Shown here one piece after another: positions 1-6,516 of a stretch of 9,635 bases of DNA. Made by a program: the position numbers and the translations under genes. Below the pieces are notes generated by a model. The model was not told the origin of the DNA. It saw nothing but the letters and a program-made list of their open reading frames with translations, and made no database searches. Position 1 is the first letter of the stretch, and each line of letters begins with the position of its first letter. The stretch is from CAYFXE01 sp964347035 (GTDB lineage Bacteria; Acidobacteriota; Aminicenantia; Aminicenantales; Aminicenantaceae), in NCBI GenBank assembly GCA_964347035.1, contig CAYFXE010000068.1:1-9635 (forward strand). Reading direction: 5' to 3'.

Positions 1-53
1 TTCATCCATCCCCAAATACCTTTCCTATCACGGAAAATAAGATGCTTCCATGT

Positions 54-126
54 GGGGGCAGACCTTGAATCGGGACATTTCCTTTAGGGTAGATGTAACA
101 AATGTCCCGATTCAAGGTCTGACCCC
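54..126. repeat. Long palindrome, REP/MITE-like element with GGGGTCAGACCTTGA head
   Basis: Two 27-base arms (54-80 and 100-126) are reverse complements at 26 of 27 positions, separated by a 19-base loop (81-99). The only mismatch is G58 opposite A122. Each arm begins at the outside with GGGG(T/G)CAGACC and runs inward through TTGAATCGGGACATT. A palindrome this long and this exact points to a mobile or dispersed repeat rather than a plain terminator, and no T-run follows the right arm. The GGGGTCAGAC head recurs at 2359-2381. Such heads are typical of REP-like elements mobilised in trans by REP-associated (Y1/IS200-like) transposases, but no transposase lies in the window, so that link is inference. 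Confidence 0.8.
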
Positions 127-147
127 GATTAAAAAATGTGATAGGAT
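119..147 (+). promoter_or_regulatory. Candidate extended -10 promoter for the DUF502 gene, -35 inside the palindrome
   Basis: CTGACC (119-124; 4 of 6 to TTGACA) is separated by 17 bases from TAGGAT (142-147). The -10 is preceded by TG one base upstream (139-140), giving an extended -10. Transcription would start near 154, leaving a leader of about 50 bases with a GGAGG ribosome site at 187-191. The -35 hexamer falls in the outer end of the right palindrome arm, so the repeat may have donated it. This is a by-eye match only. Confidence 0.35.
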
Positions 148-202
148 GATTCTCGAACCAAAAATCCATCGGAGGTTTTTATAAAAGGAGGACCAAAACG
201 AT

Positions 203-814
203 ATGTGGAAAGAAAAATTTTCAAAAATTTTCAGAAGGTATTTCGTGACAGGCTTGATCGTCATCATCCCTTTATGGGTCACCATCCTTATCATCAGAGT
301 TGTGGTGAAATGGATAGACGGGACTTTCGATTTTCTTCCAGATGTCATCCATCCTCGGACCTATATTCCCTTCCGTGGGATCGAATACGTCATCGCTCTC
401 CTCCTGATCATCCTCGTGGGAGCCTTGGCCAGCAATTTTTTTGGGCGGAAAATATTCAGCCTGGGAGAAGGGCTCTTGGCTAGAATTCCTGTCATTAAAA
501 CCATCTACCAAGGAGTTAAACATTTGACTATCGGTGTGGTCGGTGAAAAAAAGATATTCCAGCGGGCTGTTTTACTCGAATTCCCGATAAAAGGTCTGTC
601 TTTTATCGGATTTGTGACAGGAGAGGTGACTTCAGTGCTTAAATCGACAGAAAAAAAGACATTGTTAAAAATATTCGTTCCCACAACGCCAAACCCAACT
701 TCTGGTTTCTTCTGTATTGCAGCCGAAGATGAAGTCAAAACCCTAGACATCAGCGTCGATGAGGCTTTTAAGCTGATTATCTCTGCCGGGTATGCCGAGC
801 TGCAAATTGAATAG
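203..814 (+). CDS. DUF502 family inner-membrane protein
   Basis: A 203-residue protein recognised as the DUF502 family, membrane proteins of unknown function common in bacteria. Membrane segment 1 is about residues 15-36 (containing TGLIVIIPLWVT) and segment 2 about 60-80 (a Leu/Ile-rich stretch ending LVGALASNFFG). A soluble domain follows. Family hallmarks visible are IPVIKTIYQGVK (95-106) and FVPTTPNPTSGFF (158-170), the latter being the most conserved motif. The length is normal for the family and both ends look intact. The ATG is preceded by GGAGG with an 11-base spacer, slightly long. The DHH phosphoesterase gene begins 44 bases downstream on the same strand, so the two may be cotranscribed. 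Function cannot be assigned from sequence. Confidence 0.9.
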   Translation: MWKEKFSKIFRRYFVTGLIVIIPLWVTILIIRVVVKWIDGTFDFLPDVIHPRTYIPFRGIEYVIALLLIILVGALASNFFGRKIFSLGEGLLARIPVIKTIYQGVKHLTIGVVGEKKIFQRAVLLEFPIKGLSFIGFVTGEVTSVLKSTEKKTLLKIFVPTTPNPTSGFFCIAAEDEVKTLDISVDEAFKLIISAGYAELQIE

Positions 815-858
815 TCCCAGAAAAAGTGGCAAAATAGGTCAATCATAAAAGAAAATCG

Positions 859-1851
859 ATGATTGCTGAAAAAATTCAGTCATTATCAGGGAGCAACCAG
901 GTCCTGATTATGCCTCATGATAATCCCGACCCTGATGCCATCGCCTCCTCCTGGGGCATGTCCTATCTTCTCAGAAAAAAAATGAGGATATCATCCACTA
1001 TAGCCTACAGTGGACTGATCGGGAGAGCCGAAAACAGAGCTCTGGTCAAAGTCCTAAAAATCCCGATCGTCCCCTTCACACCTTCGCTCCTTAAAAATGA
1101 TCCTATCATTATGGTCGACTGCCAGCCTTATACGGGAAACAGCTCTCTTCCCAAAGAAGTTATCCCTGATATTATTATCGACCATCATCCCTTAAGAACG
1201 ACGACAAAATTTAAACAGTGGGCCTATATCCGTGAGCAGATTGGGGCGACGAGCACTCTCGTCGTCTCTTCTTTCATAGATCTCAAGCTATCGATTCCAA
1301 AAAAACTGGCCACCGCCCTCTTCTATGCCATCAGGAGCGAAACAAAGGATCTTGGCCGTGAAGGCACCAAGCAGGATTATCAAAACTATCTGTTCCTTTT
1401 CCCTAAAGTAGATTTCAAAGCCCTGTACCGAATTGCTTATCCCCCTCTCTCATCAGAATATTTCCGAAGTGTCAAGGAGGCCCTCGATAGAAGCACAGTG
1501 TATAAATCAGTGGTGACCTGCTCCCTAGGCCCTGTTCCCTACCCAGAACTTCCCGCTGAAATCGCAGATTTCCTGATATACAGAGAAGGTATACGGGTGA
1601 GTCTTGTCATGGGTTTTTTTGAAGGTGATATCTATCTCAGTCTTCGATCGATCCGAACAGATATTGACACATCTGAGGTTATGCAGATGATGGTTAAAGG
1701 ATACGGTCGAGGAGGAGGACACGCTGTCATGGCTGGGGGCAAAATTCCCGATGTCCCCCTTTACAAGGTCAAATACATCGAAGGAATCATCACTAAACGC
1801 CTCCTTAGGTTCTTTTCGCTCTCTCGGATCACAGGCAGAAAACTGTACTAG
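859..1851 (+). CDS. DHH-DHHA1 phosphoesterase (NrnA-like)
   Basis: A 330-residue cytoplasmic metal-dependent phosphoesterase of the DHH superfamily with the NrnA-like two-domain layout. NrnA-type enzymes degrade short oligoribonucleotides and/or dephosphorylate 3'-phosphoadenosine 5'-phosphate. Motif I is HDNPDPDA (20-27; H20, D24, D26), motif II is MVDCQ (D87) and motif III is the DHH triplet (108-110). GATSTLV (129-135) follows. The C-terminal DHHA1 substrate-binding motif is GYGRGGGHAVMAGG (281-294). The motif that is usually TDT in NrnA reads SET (160-162), so a metal-site Asp appears to be Glu; this may simply mark a subfamily. The ATG has no clear Shine-Dalgarno, only an A-rich leader, but the next in-frame ATG falls inside the first beta strand and would break motif I. 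The exact substrate is unknown; the family call is secure. Confidence 0.9.
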   Translation: MIAEKIQSLSGSNQVLIMPHDNPDPDAIASSWGMSYLLRKKMRISSTIAYSGLIGRAENRALVKVLKIPIVPFTPSLLKNDPIIMVDCQPYTGNSSLPKEVIPDIIIDHHPLRTTTKFKQWAYIREQIGATSTLVVSSFIDLKLSIPKKLATALFYAIRSETKDLGREGTKQDYQNYLFLFPKVDFKALYRIAYPPLSSEYFRSVKEALDRSTVYKSVVTCSLGPVPYPELPAEIADFLIYREGIRVSLVMGFFEGDIYLSLRSIRTDIDTSEVMQMMVKGYGRGGGHAVMAGGKIPDVPLYKVKYIEGIITKRLLRFFSLSRITGRKLY

Positions 1852-1887
1852 AAAAATTTCTCCTTTTTTTCATTTTCCAATAATTAT

Positions 1888-1915
1888 TTGTGTTCAGGAG
1901 TACTTTTATTATACT
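1888..1915 (+). promoter_or_regulatory. Candidate promoter for the response regulator gene
   Basis: TTGTGT (1888-1893) is followed after 16 bases by TATACT (1910-1915; 5 of 6 to TATAAT), in the 84-base gap between the phosphoesterase stop and the response regulator. Transcription would begin near 1922, only about 14 bases before the ATG at 1936. This favours that ATG over the upstream in-frame TTG at 1888, which would overlap the -35 itself. By-eye match only. Confidence 0.35.
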
Positions 1916-1935
1916 CATGGATTGATATCCAGAAA

Positions 1936-2274
1936 ATGAAGAAAATCCTTGTCGTCGACGATGACCGGGTTACTCTTTCTATGCTTCAAATGATCTTGTC
2001 CAAAGGCGGATTTAAGGTTTTAACGGCCATAGATGGTGAGAGAGGCTACGAGCGTGCCAAGGACACAAATCCGGATCTAGTTATTAGCGATATACTGATT
2101 CCTAAAGTGGATGGTTTAGAACTCTGCAGGAGAGTCAAACAAGATCCTGCCCTAAGCCTCACCAAAGTGATCCTCATGACTGGCGTCTACAAAGGTGCAA
2201 CATTCAAAGTCGAAGCCAAAAAAGCCGGAGCGGAGGACTTCGTGGAAAAACCTTTTAATAGGGATGATCTTTAA
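1936..2274 (+). CDS. Single-domain response regulator (CheY-like receiver), C-terminally truncated
   Basis: A 112-residue stand-alone receiver domain that would accept a phosphoryl group from a histidine kinase; it has no output domain. The acidic pocket is DDD (8-10), the phospho-acceptor is D52 in ISDILIPKVDG, the switch threonine is T82 in LMTG, and the conserved lysine is K105 in EKPF. The ATG at 1936 starts exactly at beta-1 (MKKILVVDDD); an in-frame TTG at 1888 would add an unlikely tail. No good Shine-Dalgarno is visible. The protein ends at RDDL, just before helix alpha-5. In the same frame past the TAA the sequence reads RRVKYFLGGKKRK, which looks like the missing helix; a TTA (Leu) to TAA change would explain it. 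No partner kinase is in the window. The family is certain; whether the product is functional is open. Confidence 0.85.
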   Translation: MKKILVVDDDRVTLSMLQMILSKGGFKVLTAIDGERGYERAKDTNPDLVISDILIPKVDGLELCRRVKQDPALSLTKVILMTGVYKGATFKVEAKKAGAEDFVEKPFNRDDL

Positions 2275-2358
2275 AGACGGGTTAAATATTTTCTTGGTGG
2301 CAAAAAGAGAAAATCCAAGAAAGGTCCAAGAACAGCTCTGATTAACCCCTCCCATAAG

Positions 2359-2381
2359 TTGGGGTCAAAGTCTGACCCCAA
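2359..2381. repeat. Short palindrome with GGGGTCAGACTTTGA head, between convergent genes
   Basis: Arms TTGGGGTCA (2359-2367) and TGACCCCAA (2373-2381) are perfect 9-base reverse complements around the loop AAGTC. Two or three further A-T pairs and a G-T pair extend the stem outward. On the minus strand it reads GGGGTCAGACTTTGA, 14 of 15 identical to the head of the palindrome at 54-126, so it is probably a reduced member of that family. It lies 9 bases past the MFS stop and 84 bases past the response-regulator stop. It could act as a bidirectional terminator, but there is no proper T-run on either side. Confidence 0.65.
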
Positions 2382-2390
2382 TTTGTCGAC

Positions 2391-3563
2391 TCATTCTTTT
2401 CTGGGCGAAGGCGCTTTCAAAGTAAAGACCACACCCACCACAAAAAACAATATCCCTGCGAAAAGATACATATATCGGTAACCATAAAGATCGGACACCC
2501 AACCGAAAAACGTCGATCCCATTCCCATCCCGATGTCGAAAAAAGTCAAGTACAGGCTGATGGCCAGCCCTTTGTTGTCTTGTCCTAAGATATCTATGAT
2601 ATAGGTACTCAAAGCGGGAAAAATAAGCCCTTGCCCAAAACCGCCGATGAAACCAGCTAGGACAAACATCCAAAATGCATCGACTTGAGAGATCAACAAC
2701 AGGTTAAAACTGATGATACACACCGCAGGAAAAATGACTCTTTTGCGTCCATAACGGTCCGAGACATCTCCGATGCTCAAGCGGGTGAGGATGGCCGCCA
2801 CAGAAAAAGCCACAAAAAAAGGCCCCACCCTCTCAAAAGGAATCGATTTTCCGAAAAGAGCGATGAAATAGACCACCGCCCCCCTGACAGCACCGTGAAA
2901 AATGGGTAAGAAGGACATCAAAAGGATGATCAGGAGGGATATATTTTTTAGGGACTGGGGCCTGTGGAAGTGTCTAGAATTGTGGGGCCTCATGACCTCC
3001 TTTGTGGATAAGATGCACAGGAATGACACGATCAATAAGATCATACTTGTGTTATAAAGGCCGCCGAACCCGAACTGTCTGACAACCTCCTCGGCCAGCA
3101 AGGGTCCCAAGGCGCTGGAAAGAAGACCAGCGATACCGATAATTCCCATGGAGTGGGCGAGCCTTTCCACAGGGGCCAGATCAGAGCAAATGGTCAGCGT
3201 GGCAGTCATGCTCACCCCCCAGCCGATGCCTGTCATGGCCCTGAGTATGATCGGTAATAGCCCTGCATTACGGACCAGATGAAAGCAAGGCAAAATCAAG
3301 ATCAAAAAGCCTATCCCCAAAAGAGAAATTATCCGTCTTCCCTTGACATCCACAAACCTCCCGACAAATGGGCGAAAAAAGATAGCCATAAGGCTGTGAA
3401 TGCCCATGATAAGTCCGATGCGGCTCTTAGGAGCATCGAACTGTTTGAAAAAAAGAGGATAGATAAAGAACAACGAAACACTCATGAACAAAAGGAAATA
3501 CCCCAGAAGGGCAACCTGAAAGTGCCTGTTCCAGACTGTGGCGGGTCGCTTCGATCCTTCCAT
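2391..3563 (-). CDS. Major facilitator superfamily (MFS) transporter
   Basis: A 390-residue integral membrane transporter with the usual length and twelve-helix hydrophobicity pattern of MFS carriers. The loop 2-3 signature (motif A) appears twice, as GRFVDVKGRR (68-77) in the N-terminal half and GDVSDRYGRK (265-274) in the C-terminal half, as expected from the internal duplication. A charged cytoplasmic linker (about 187-207, with RPHNSRHFHRPQ) separates the halves. The hydrophobic N-terminus and glycine-rich helices resemble drug-efflux or small-metabolite carriers, but no substrate can be assigned. The ATG at 3563 has only a weak, distant GAAGG. The gene is the last of the minus-strand series, 254 bases after the alcohol dehydrogenase, and a putative extended -10 promoter in that gap suggests independent transcription. 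Confidence 0.9.
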   Translation of the reverse strand: MEGSKRPATVWNRHFQVALLGYFLLFMSVSLFFIYPLFFKQFDAPKSRIGLIMGIHSLMAIFFRPFVGRFVDVKGRRIISLLGIGFLILILPCFHLVRNAGLLPIILRAMTGIGWGVSMTATLTICSDLAPVERLAHSMGIIGIAGLLSSALGPLLAEEVVRQFGFGGLYNTSMILLIVSFLCILSTKEVMRPHNSRHFHRPQSLKNISLLIILLMSFLPIFHGAVRGAVVYFIALFGKSIPFERVGPFFVAFSVAAILTRLSIGDVSDRYGRKRVIFPAVCIISFNLLLISQVDAFWMFVLAGFIGGFGQGLIFPALSTYIIDILGQDNKGLAISLYLTFFDIGMGMGSTFFGWVSDLYGYRYMYLFAGILFFVVGVVFTLKAPSPRKE

Positions 3564-3653
3564 TTTATGAATTAAGCCTTCAATAATTTTTAAGTCCCCA
3601 AGTTTATTAAATGGAGAACATTCGGTAAAGAAAAAATTCTGTTATAAAGAGGT

Positions 3654-3731
3654 GCTGGCTGTCTTGGGTATGGGGAAAATAAGCAAAAGGGGATAATGAA
3701 GGAGGGTTATTGAAAACCCTGCCCAGCCAGC
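3654..3731 (-). other. Potentially structured 5' leader of the MFS gene
   Basis: Within the 254-base gap, GCTGGCTG (3654-3661) and CAGCCAGC (3724-3731) are perfect 8-base complements that could close a 78-base RNA domain. Inside it, AGGGTT (3703-3708) and AACCCT (3715-3720) form a 6-base hairpin with a 6-base loop. The domain would sit near the 5' end of a transcript from the promoter at 3750-3777, about 90 bases before the MFS start codon. I do not recognise it as a known riboswitch class. Chance pairing is possible. Confidence 0.3.
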
Positions 3732-3749
3732 GAAACAAGATTTGTTTGT

Positions 3750-3777
3750 ATTATATCAGGCTGCCATAAAAAAACAA
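3750..3777 (-). promoter_or_regulatory. Candidate extended -10 promoter driving the MFS gene
   Basis: Read on the minus strand, TTGTTT (3777-3772) is followed after 16 bases by a perfect TATAAT (3755-3750). TG sits one base upstream of it (TGATATAAT), giving an extended -10. The -35 is weak (3 of 6), but a consensus extended -10 can compensate. Transcription would start near 3743, giving a leader of about 180 bases before the MFS ATG at 3563. Confidence 0.5.
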
Positions 3778-3817
3778 ACTATTTTGAAAAAAACTTGTAT
3801 TTTTTTTCATCTTGGAC

Positions 3818-5086
3818 TTAAACGTTCTTGATCAGCTTGAAATCACCAGTTTTGGCTGCCTCCAGGACCGGACCAAAATAATCATCCACCGTTCTAGCTT
3901 CTAAAGGAACTGGCATACTCTTGAGTTTCATCTCGAGCTGTGGATTCTTGGCCGCCTCGAGGGCTCTTAGGATGTGGTCTTGGCTAAACCCTTTGATTTC
4001 CCTTAGAGTCGTCGGAAATCCTAACCTCTGGGTCAAATTCAGCATCCCCCTGGCCACGGCCTCTCCTAAATCTCTTCCTTCGAGCTTCATAACTCCAGAC
4101 TCCACAAGTCCATACTTGGCATAGACTCGACTGAGAATTTCGAGCTGCCTCTGGATCGCCGGAGCAAGGAAGACTATGAAATACGGAGTCATGATAGCAC
4201 AGGCTCTTCCATGGCTTAGGATATCCACAAGAGAAAAACTCGTCAGATGAGGGCCGCTCGTGCTTCCCAGCATTATGGCATATCCTCCAAGATCCGTTCC
4301 CAATCCCAAGGCTTCACGAGCCGCGATATCCCCTCCGTCGCTTACGGCTTTTTCTAGGGATCCGATGATGAGTTCAAGGCCTGTTTCCACGATTCTCTGA
4401 AGTTTGGCAAAGTTGGACGGTGAAGCTCCATAAAAAACTTCCAGACAGTGGGCCATTCCATCAAAGGCCCCATCCAGAGTCAAATCGGCAGACATCGTCC
4501 GCGTGAGAGTGTAATCAAACAGGGCTTTGGGCGGTGTAATCGCCTCATCGACGATAATTTTTTTTTGCCCCTTCCCGATATCCGTTATGTTCGAGTATTT
4601 GGTAAGATGCGCGCCAGATCCAGAAGACGTCTGGACCGCTACGACAGAAATAAGGACTTCTCCTCCTGTTTGAATTCTTTCGGTGACTTTTCCGACGCCG
4701 AAATATTCTTCTAGGTCGCCGCCTAAAACGGCCTGGACTACGGCTGCCTTGGCCGCATCGATTCCAGAGCCTCCGGCGACAACAACAACACAGTCCGGAT
4801 GTGTCTGCTCTATTTCCTTCGCCAGGCGCCACACATCCTCCCGTGGAGCATTCGGCCTTGCGCTTGGAATAGGGCCGGTGATTTTGCATCCAGCCCTCTC
4901 CAATGATTGGACTAGATCGGAAAATTCTTTTTTACTCCGTGTTCCCAAGTTTGTGATCAAAAGAGTTTTCTTGCCAAAAGGAGTGACAAGCTCGCCAATC
5001 CTCTCTAAACAGTCAATCCCAAATATATAGGAATCTCCTTTAAACTCCCTGAGTAATGTACGAGCCTCTTCTGTGACTTCGGCCAT
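3818..5086 (-). CDS. Iron-containing (group III) alcohol dehydrogenase family protein
   Basis: A 422-residue cytoplasmic NAD(P)-dependent dehydrogenase of the Fe-ADH family. These enzymes interconvert alcohols and aldehydes, sometimes hydroxy acids, using a divalent metal. The dinucleotide-binding motif is AGGSGIDAAK (104-113). Candidate metal ligands are D209 and H213 (FDGMAHCLE), H280 (SGPHLTS) and H292 (LSHGRACA). The usual VHxxAH...PHG block is replaced by GPHLTSFSLVDILSHGRA, with 12 instead of about 14 residues between the two histidines, marking a divergent subfamily. I chose the ATG at 5086 because GAGAGG lies 9 bases upstream. An ATG at 5107 adds seven residues (MIERKKK) and has AAAGGA 10 bases upstream, so it is also possible. 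It lies 265 bases after the saccharopine-dehydrogenase-like gene with a repeat between, so a shared message is uncertain. Substrate unknown. Confidence 0.9.
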   Translation of the reverse strand: MAEVTEEARTLLREFKGDSYIFGIDCLERIGELVTPFGKKTLLITNLGTRSKKEFSDLVQSLERAGCKITGPIPSARPNAPREDVWRLAKEIEQTHPDCVVVVAGGSGIDAAKAAVVQAVLGGDLEEYFGVGKVTERIQTGGEVLISVVAVQTSSGSGAHLTKYSNITDIGKGQKKIIVDEAITPPKALFDYTLTRTMSADLTLDGAFDGMAHCLEVFYGASPSNFAKLQRIVETGLELIIGSLEKAVSDGGDIAAREALGLGTDLGGYAIMLGSTSGPHLTSFSLVDILSHGRACAIMTPYFIVFLAPAIQRQLEILSRVYAKYGLVESGVMKLEGRDLGEAVARGMLNLTQRLGFPTTLREIKGFSQDHILRALEAAKNPQLEMKLKSMPVPLEARTVDDYFGPVLEAAKTGDFKLIKNV

Positions 5087-5219
5087 CTTCTTCTTCCTCT
5101 CTATCATGGATAGTCAATCCTTTGTAGACTTTGTTATTTTACCGAAAGATTAATCCTATCGGAAGGAGCAAGTGATTCGAGTTTACATCTTTTTTCCAAT
5201 GATAAATAAAAAAAACGAT

Positions 5220-5302
5220 GTCATTCCTGCGAAAGCGGGAATTCAGACATATCTGAATAGAAATCCTTCTTATAACTGGATCCCTGCCTGCGCAGGGATG
5301 AC
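5220..5302. repeat. Dispersed repeat of GTCATTCC...GGGATGAC type, three tandem hairpins
   Basis: The 83-base element opens with GTCATTCC and closes with GGGATGAC. It contains three consecutive hairpins. The first is ATTCCTGC/GCGGGAAT (5223-5242) with a GAAA tetraloop and one G-T pair. The second is ATTCAGA/TCTGAAT (5241-5258), perfect with a 4-base loop. The third is TCCCTGC/GCGCAGGGA (5281-5298) with loop CTGC. This matches the abundant bacterial intergenic repeat whose translation gives peptides like RHPCAGRDP. A partial end copy, CAGGAATGAC, lies just outside at 5313-5322. It sits between the saccharopine-dehydrogenase-like and alcohol dehydrogenase genes and could stabilise or terminate the upstream message. 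Confidence 0.8.
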
Positions 5303-5351
5303 GAATTCTTAACAGGAATGACAATTTTTTTACTAGTAACTGCCCCTTTTC

Positions 5352-6506
5352 TTAACGAACTGTATGGGTGACGACAACTCCCCTTTGTTTCAGCGCTTCC
5401 ATAAACGGCTTGTACAAGCGGGAATGGAACACGTTTTCAGGGAAAAGACTCCCTCTCCGGCGAATCTCGCCCGAGACGATCATCTGGGCAGCAATCGAAG
5501 CCGGAAAACTCGTCGTCTTGGCCATAGATGTGTAGTCTTTTCGAGTATCATAATGATCGACCATCTCGAACACATGGATTCGGTCTTTTCCAGATTTCTT
5601 ACCAGAGACGACAACTCTCAGAAGAGTTGCATCCTTATCTTTGCCCAGCTTTATCCTTGAATCCAGGAGCACCTCAAGAACCTCTCGGGGGACAACCCTC
5701 TGTCCGTAGACACGGATAGGCTTGGTGGAAAATAGACCACAGGACTTCAAGGTTTTGATCTCCTTACTGTGGCCTTTATGTCGAATGGTTTTCTCCCAGA
5801 GCTCCTTCTTCACTCTTCCCTTCATGGTATGGATGAGAGAATTCAAACCATCTGTGAAAAAGCATTCCATCCCGGAGAAGGGAGGCTCAAAAGATATGGA
5901 CTCTACGCCTGAAAGCGGAAGGACCTTTTTTACTTTTCCGTCTCGGAGAATCGGCACTTTTCTCTCGTATAAGCCAAGAAGGCTGTTGACCGCATACAAA
6001 ATCCTGTAATTCAGAGGAGGCTTTGGACGAACAGGCGTGCCACCCACGTAGATGAGCGCCTTTTCTGTCTGATCCAGCAAATGAACACCTCTCCCCACAC
6101 AAACATTGGTGATTCCCGGTGACACCCCGACTCCAGAAAGAAGGGTCAATTTTCTTTTCCTGGCTTTCGCAAAAAATTTCTGCCGTTCAGGAGTGAATTC
6201 CCCGGCCAAATCAACAAAATGAAGGCCAGCTTTTACGGCCTCTTTCATGGCTATCAGGCTATGCCTGTGGAGAAGAGCCGAAAGAGCCACATCATGGTCT
6301 CTGAAAATCTCTTCTATTTGTTTCTCGTCCTCTATATCGGCTCGAACAGGGATCAATTTCTTACTGTTGATAAAGGTTACGGCTGCTTGTAGCTGCTTTT
6401 CATCGATATCTACGAGGGTTACTCTATTCTTGGCATCGGATTCTAAAAGATCCTTGGCCAGCACAACCCCCATCTTCCCAGCACCCAGGACAAGATAATA
6501 GCCCAT
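5352..6506 (-). CDS. Saccharopine dehydrogenase family oxidoreductase
   Basis: A 384-residue NAD(P)-dependent oxidoreductase of the saccharopine dehydrogenase fold, the group that includes lysine 6-dehydrogenase, saccharopine dehydrogenases and carboxynorspermidine synthase. The N-terminal Rossmann motif is GAGKMG (8-13), with the acidic end of beta-2 at VDID (32-35). Family motifs follow: AGLHFVDLAGE (93-103), SGVGVSPGITN (124-134) and, near the C-terminus, MAKTTSFPASIAAQMIVSGE (328-347). The last corresponds to the conserved TGfPaaiaA...G element, here with Ser in place of the usual Gly. The length of about 385 is closest to the lysine 6-dehydrogenase-like group, but the substrate is not settled. 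The ATG follows AGGAGG by 4 bases and the gene starts 8 bases after the antiporter stop, so the two are a tight operon. A role in amino-acid (possibly lysine) metabolism is inference from family and neighbour. Confidence 0.88.
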   Translation of the reverse strand: MGYYLVLGAGKMGVVLAKDLLESDAKNRVTLVDIDEKQLQAAVTFINSKKLIPVRADIEDEKQIEEIFRDHDVALSALLHRHSLIAMKEAVKAGLHFVDLAGEFTPERQKFFAKARKRKLTLLSGVGVSPGITNVCVGRGVHLLDQTEKALIYVGGTPVRPKPPLNYRILYAVNSLLGLYERKVPILRDGKVKKVLPLSGVESISFEPPFSGMECFFTDGLNSLIHTMKGRVKKELWEKTIRHKGHSKEIKTLKSCGLFSTKPIRVYGQRVVPREVLEVLLDSRIKLGKDKDATLLRVVVSGKKSGKDRIHVFEMVDHYDTRKDYTSMAKTTSFPASIAAQMIVSGEIRRRGSLFPENVFHSRLYKPFMEALKQRGVVVTHTVR

Positions 6507-6510
6507 CTTT

Positions 6511-6516
6511 CCTCCT
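6511..6516 (-). promoter_or_regulatory. Perfect AGGAGG ribosome site overlapping the antiporter stop codon
   Basis: On the minus strand AGGAGG begins within the TAG stop of the antiporter gene (6517-6515) and lies 4 bases before the ATG of the saccharopine-dehydrogenase-like gene. Ribosomes finishing the first cistron would expose or reuse the site, which is the classical arrangement for translational coupling. It also fixes the start of the second gene at 6506. Confidence 0.75.

Noticed and set aside
1..53. Possible end of an upstream gene
   Set aside because: No frame in this short stretch shows recognisable coding sequence.
2359..2381. Rho-independent terminator between the convergent genes
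   Set aside because: The stem is good, but no run of T follows on either strand and the head matches the repeat family, so it is listed as a repeat with only possible terminator function.
2365..2673. 102-residue minus-strand frame overlapping the MFS 3' end
   Set aside because: Out-of-frame shadow of the MFS gene, which has the motifs and the membrane pattern.
3666..3706. Four G-runs on the plus strand suggesting a G-quadruplex
   Set aside because: Loops of 10 and more bases make a stable quadruplex unlikely.
4545..4889. 114-residue minus-strand frame rich in Arg, Ser and Gly
   Set aside because: Entirely inside the alcohol dehydrogenase gene in another frame; low-complexity composition typical of a shadow frame.
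5139..5324. 61-residue minus-strand reading frame with RHPCAGRDP and RFRRNDI
   Set aside because: It is the translated form of the intergenic repeat at 5220-5302, a well-known spurious product; no ribosome site or family support.
5330..5339. Perfect 10-base palindrome TTACTAGTAA
   Set aside because: Short and A+T-rich, located next to a T-run in the wrong orientation for a minus-strand terminator; could easily be chance.
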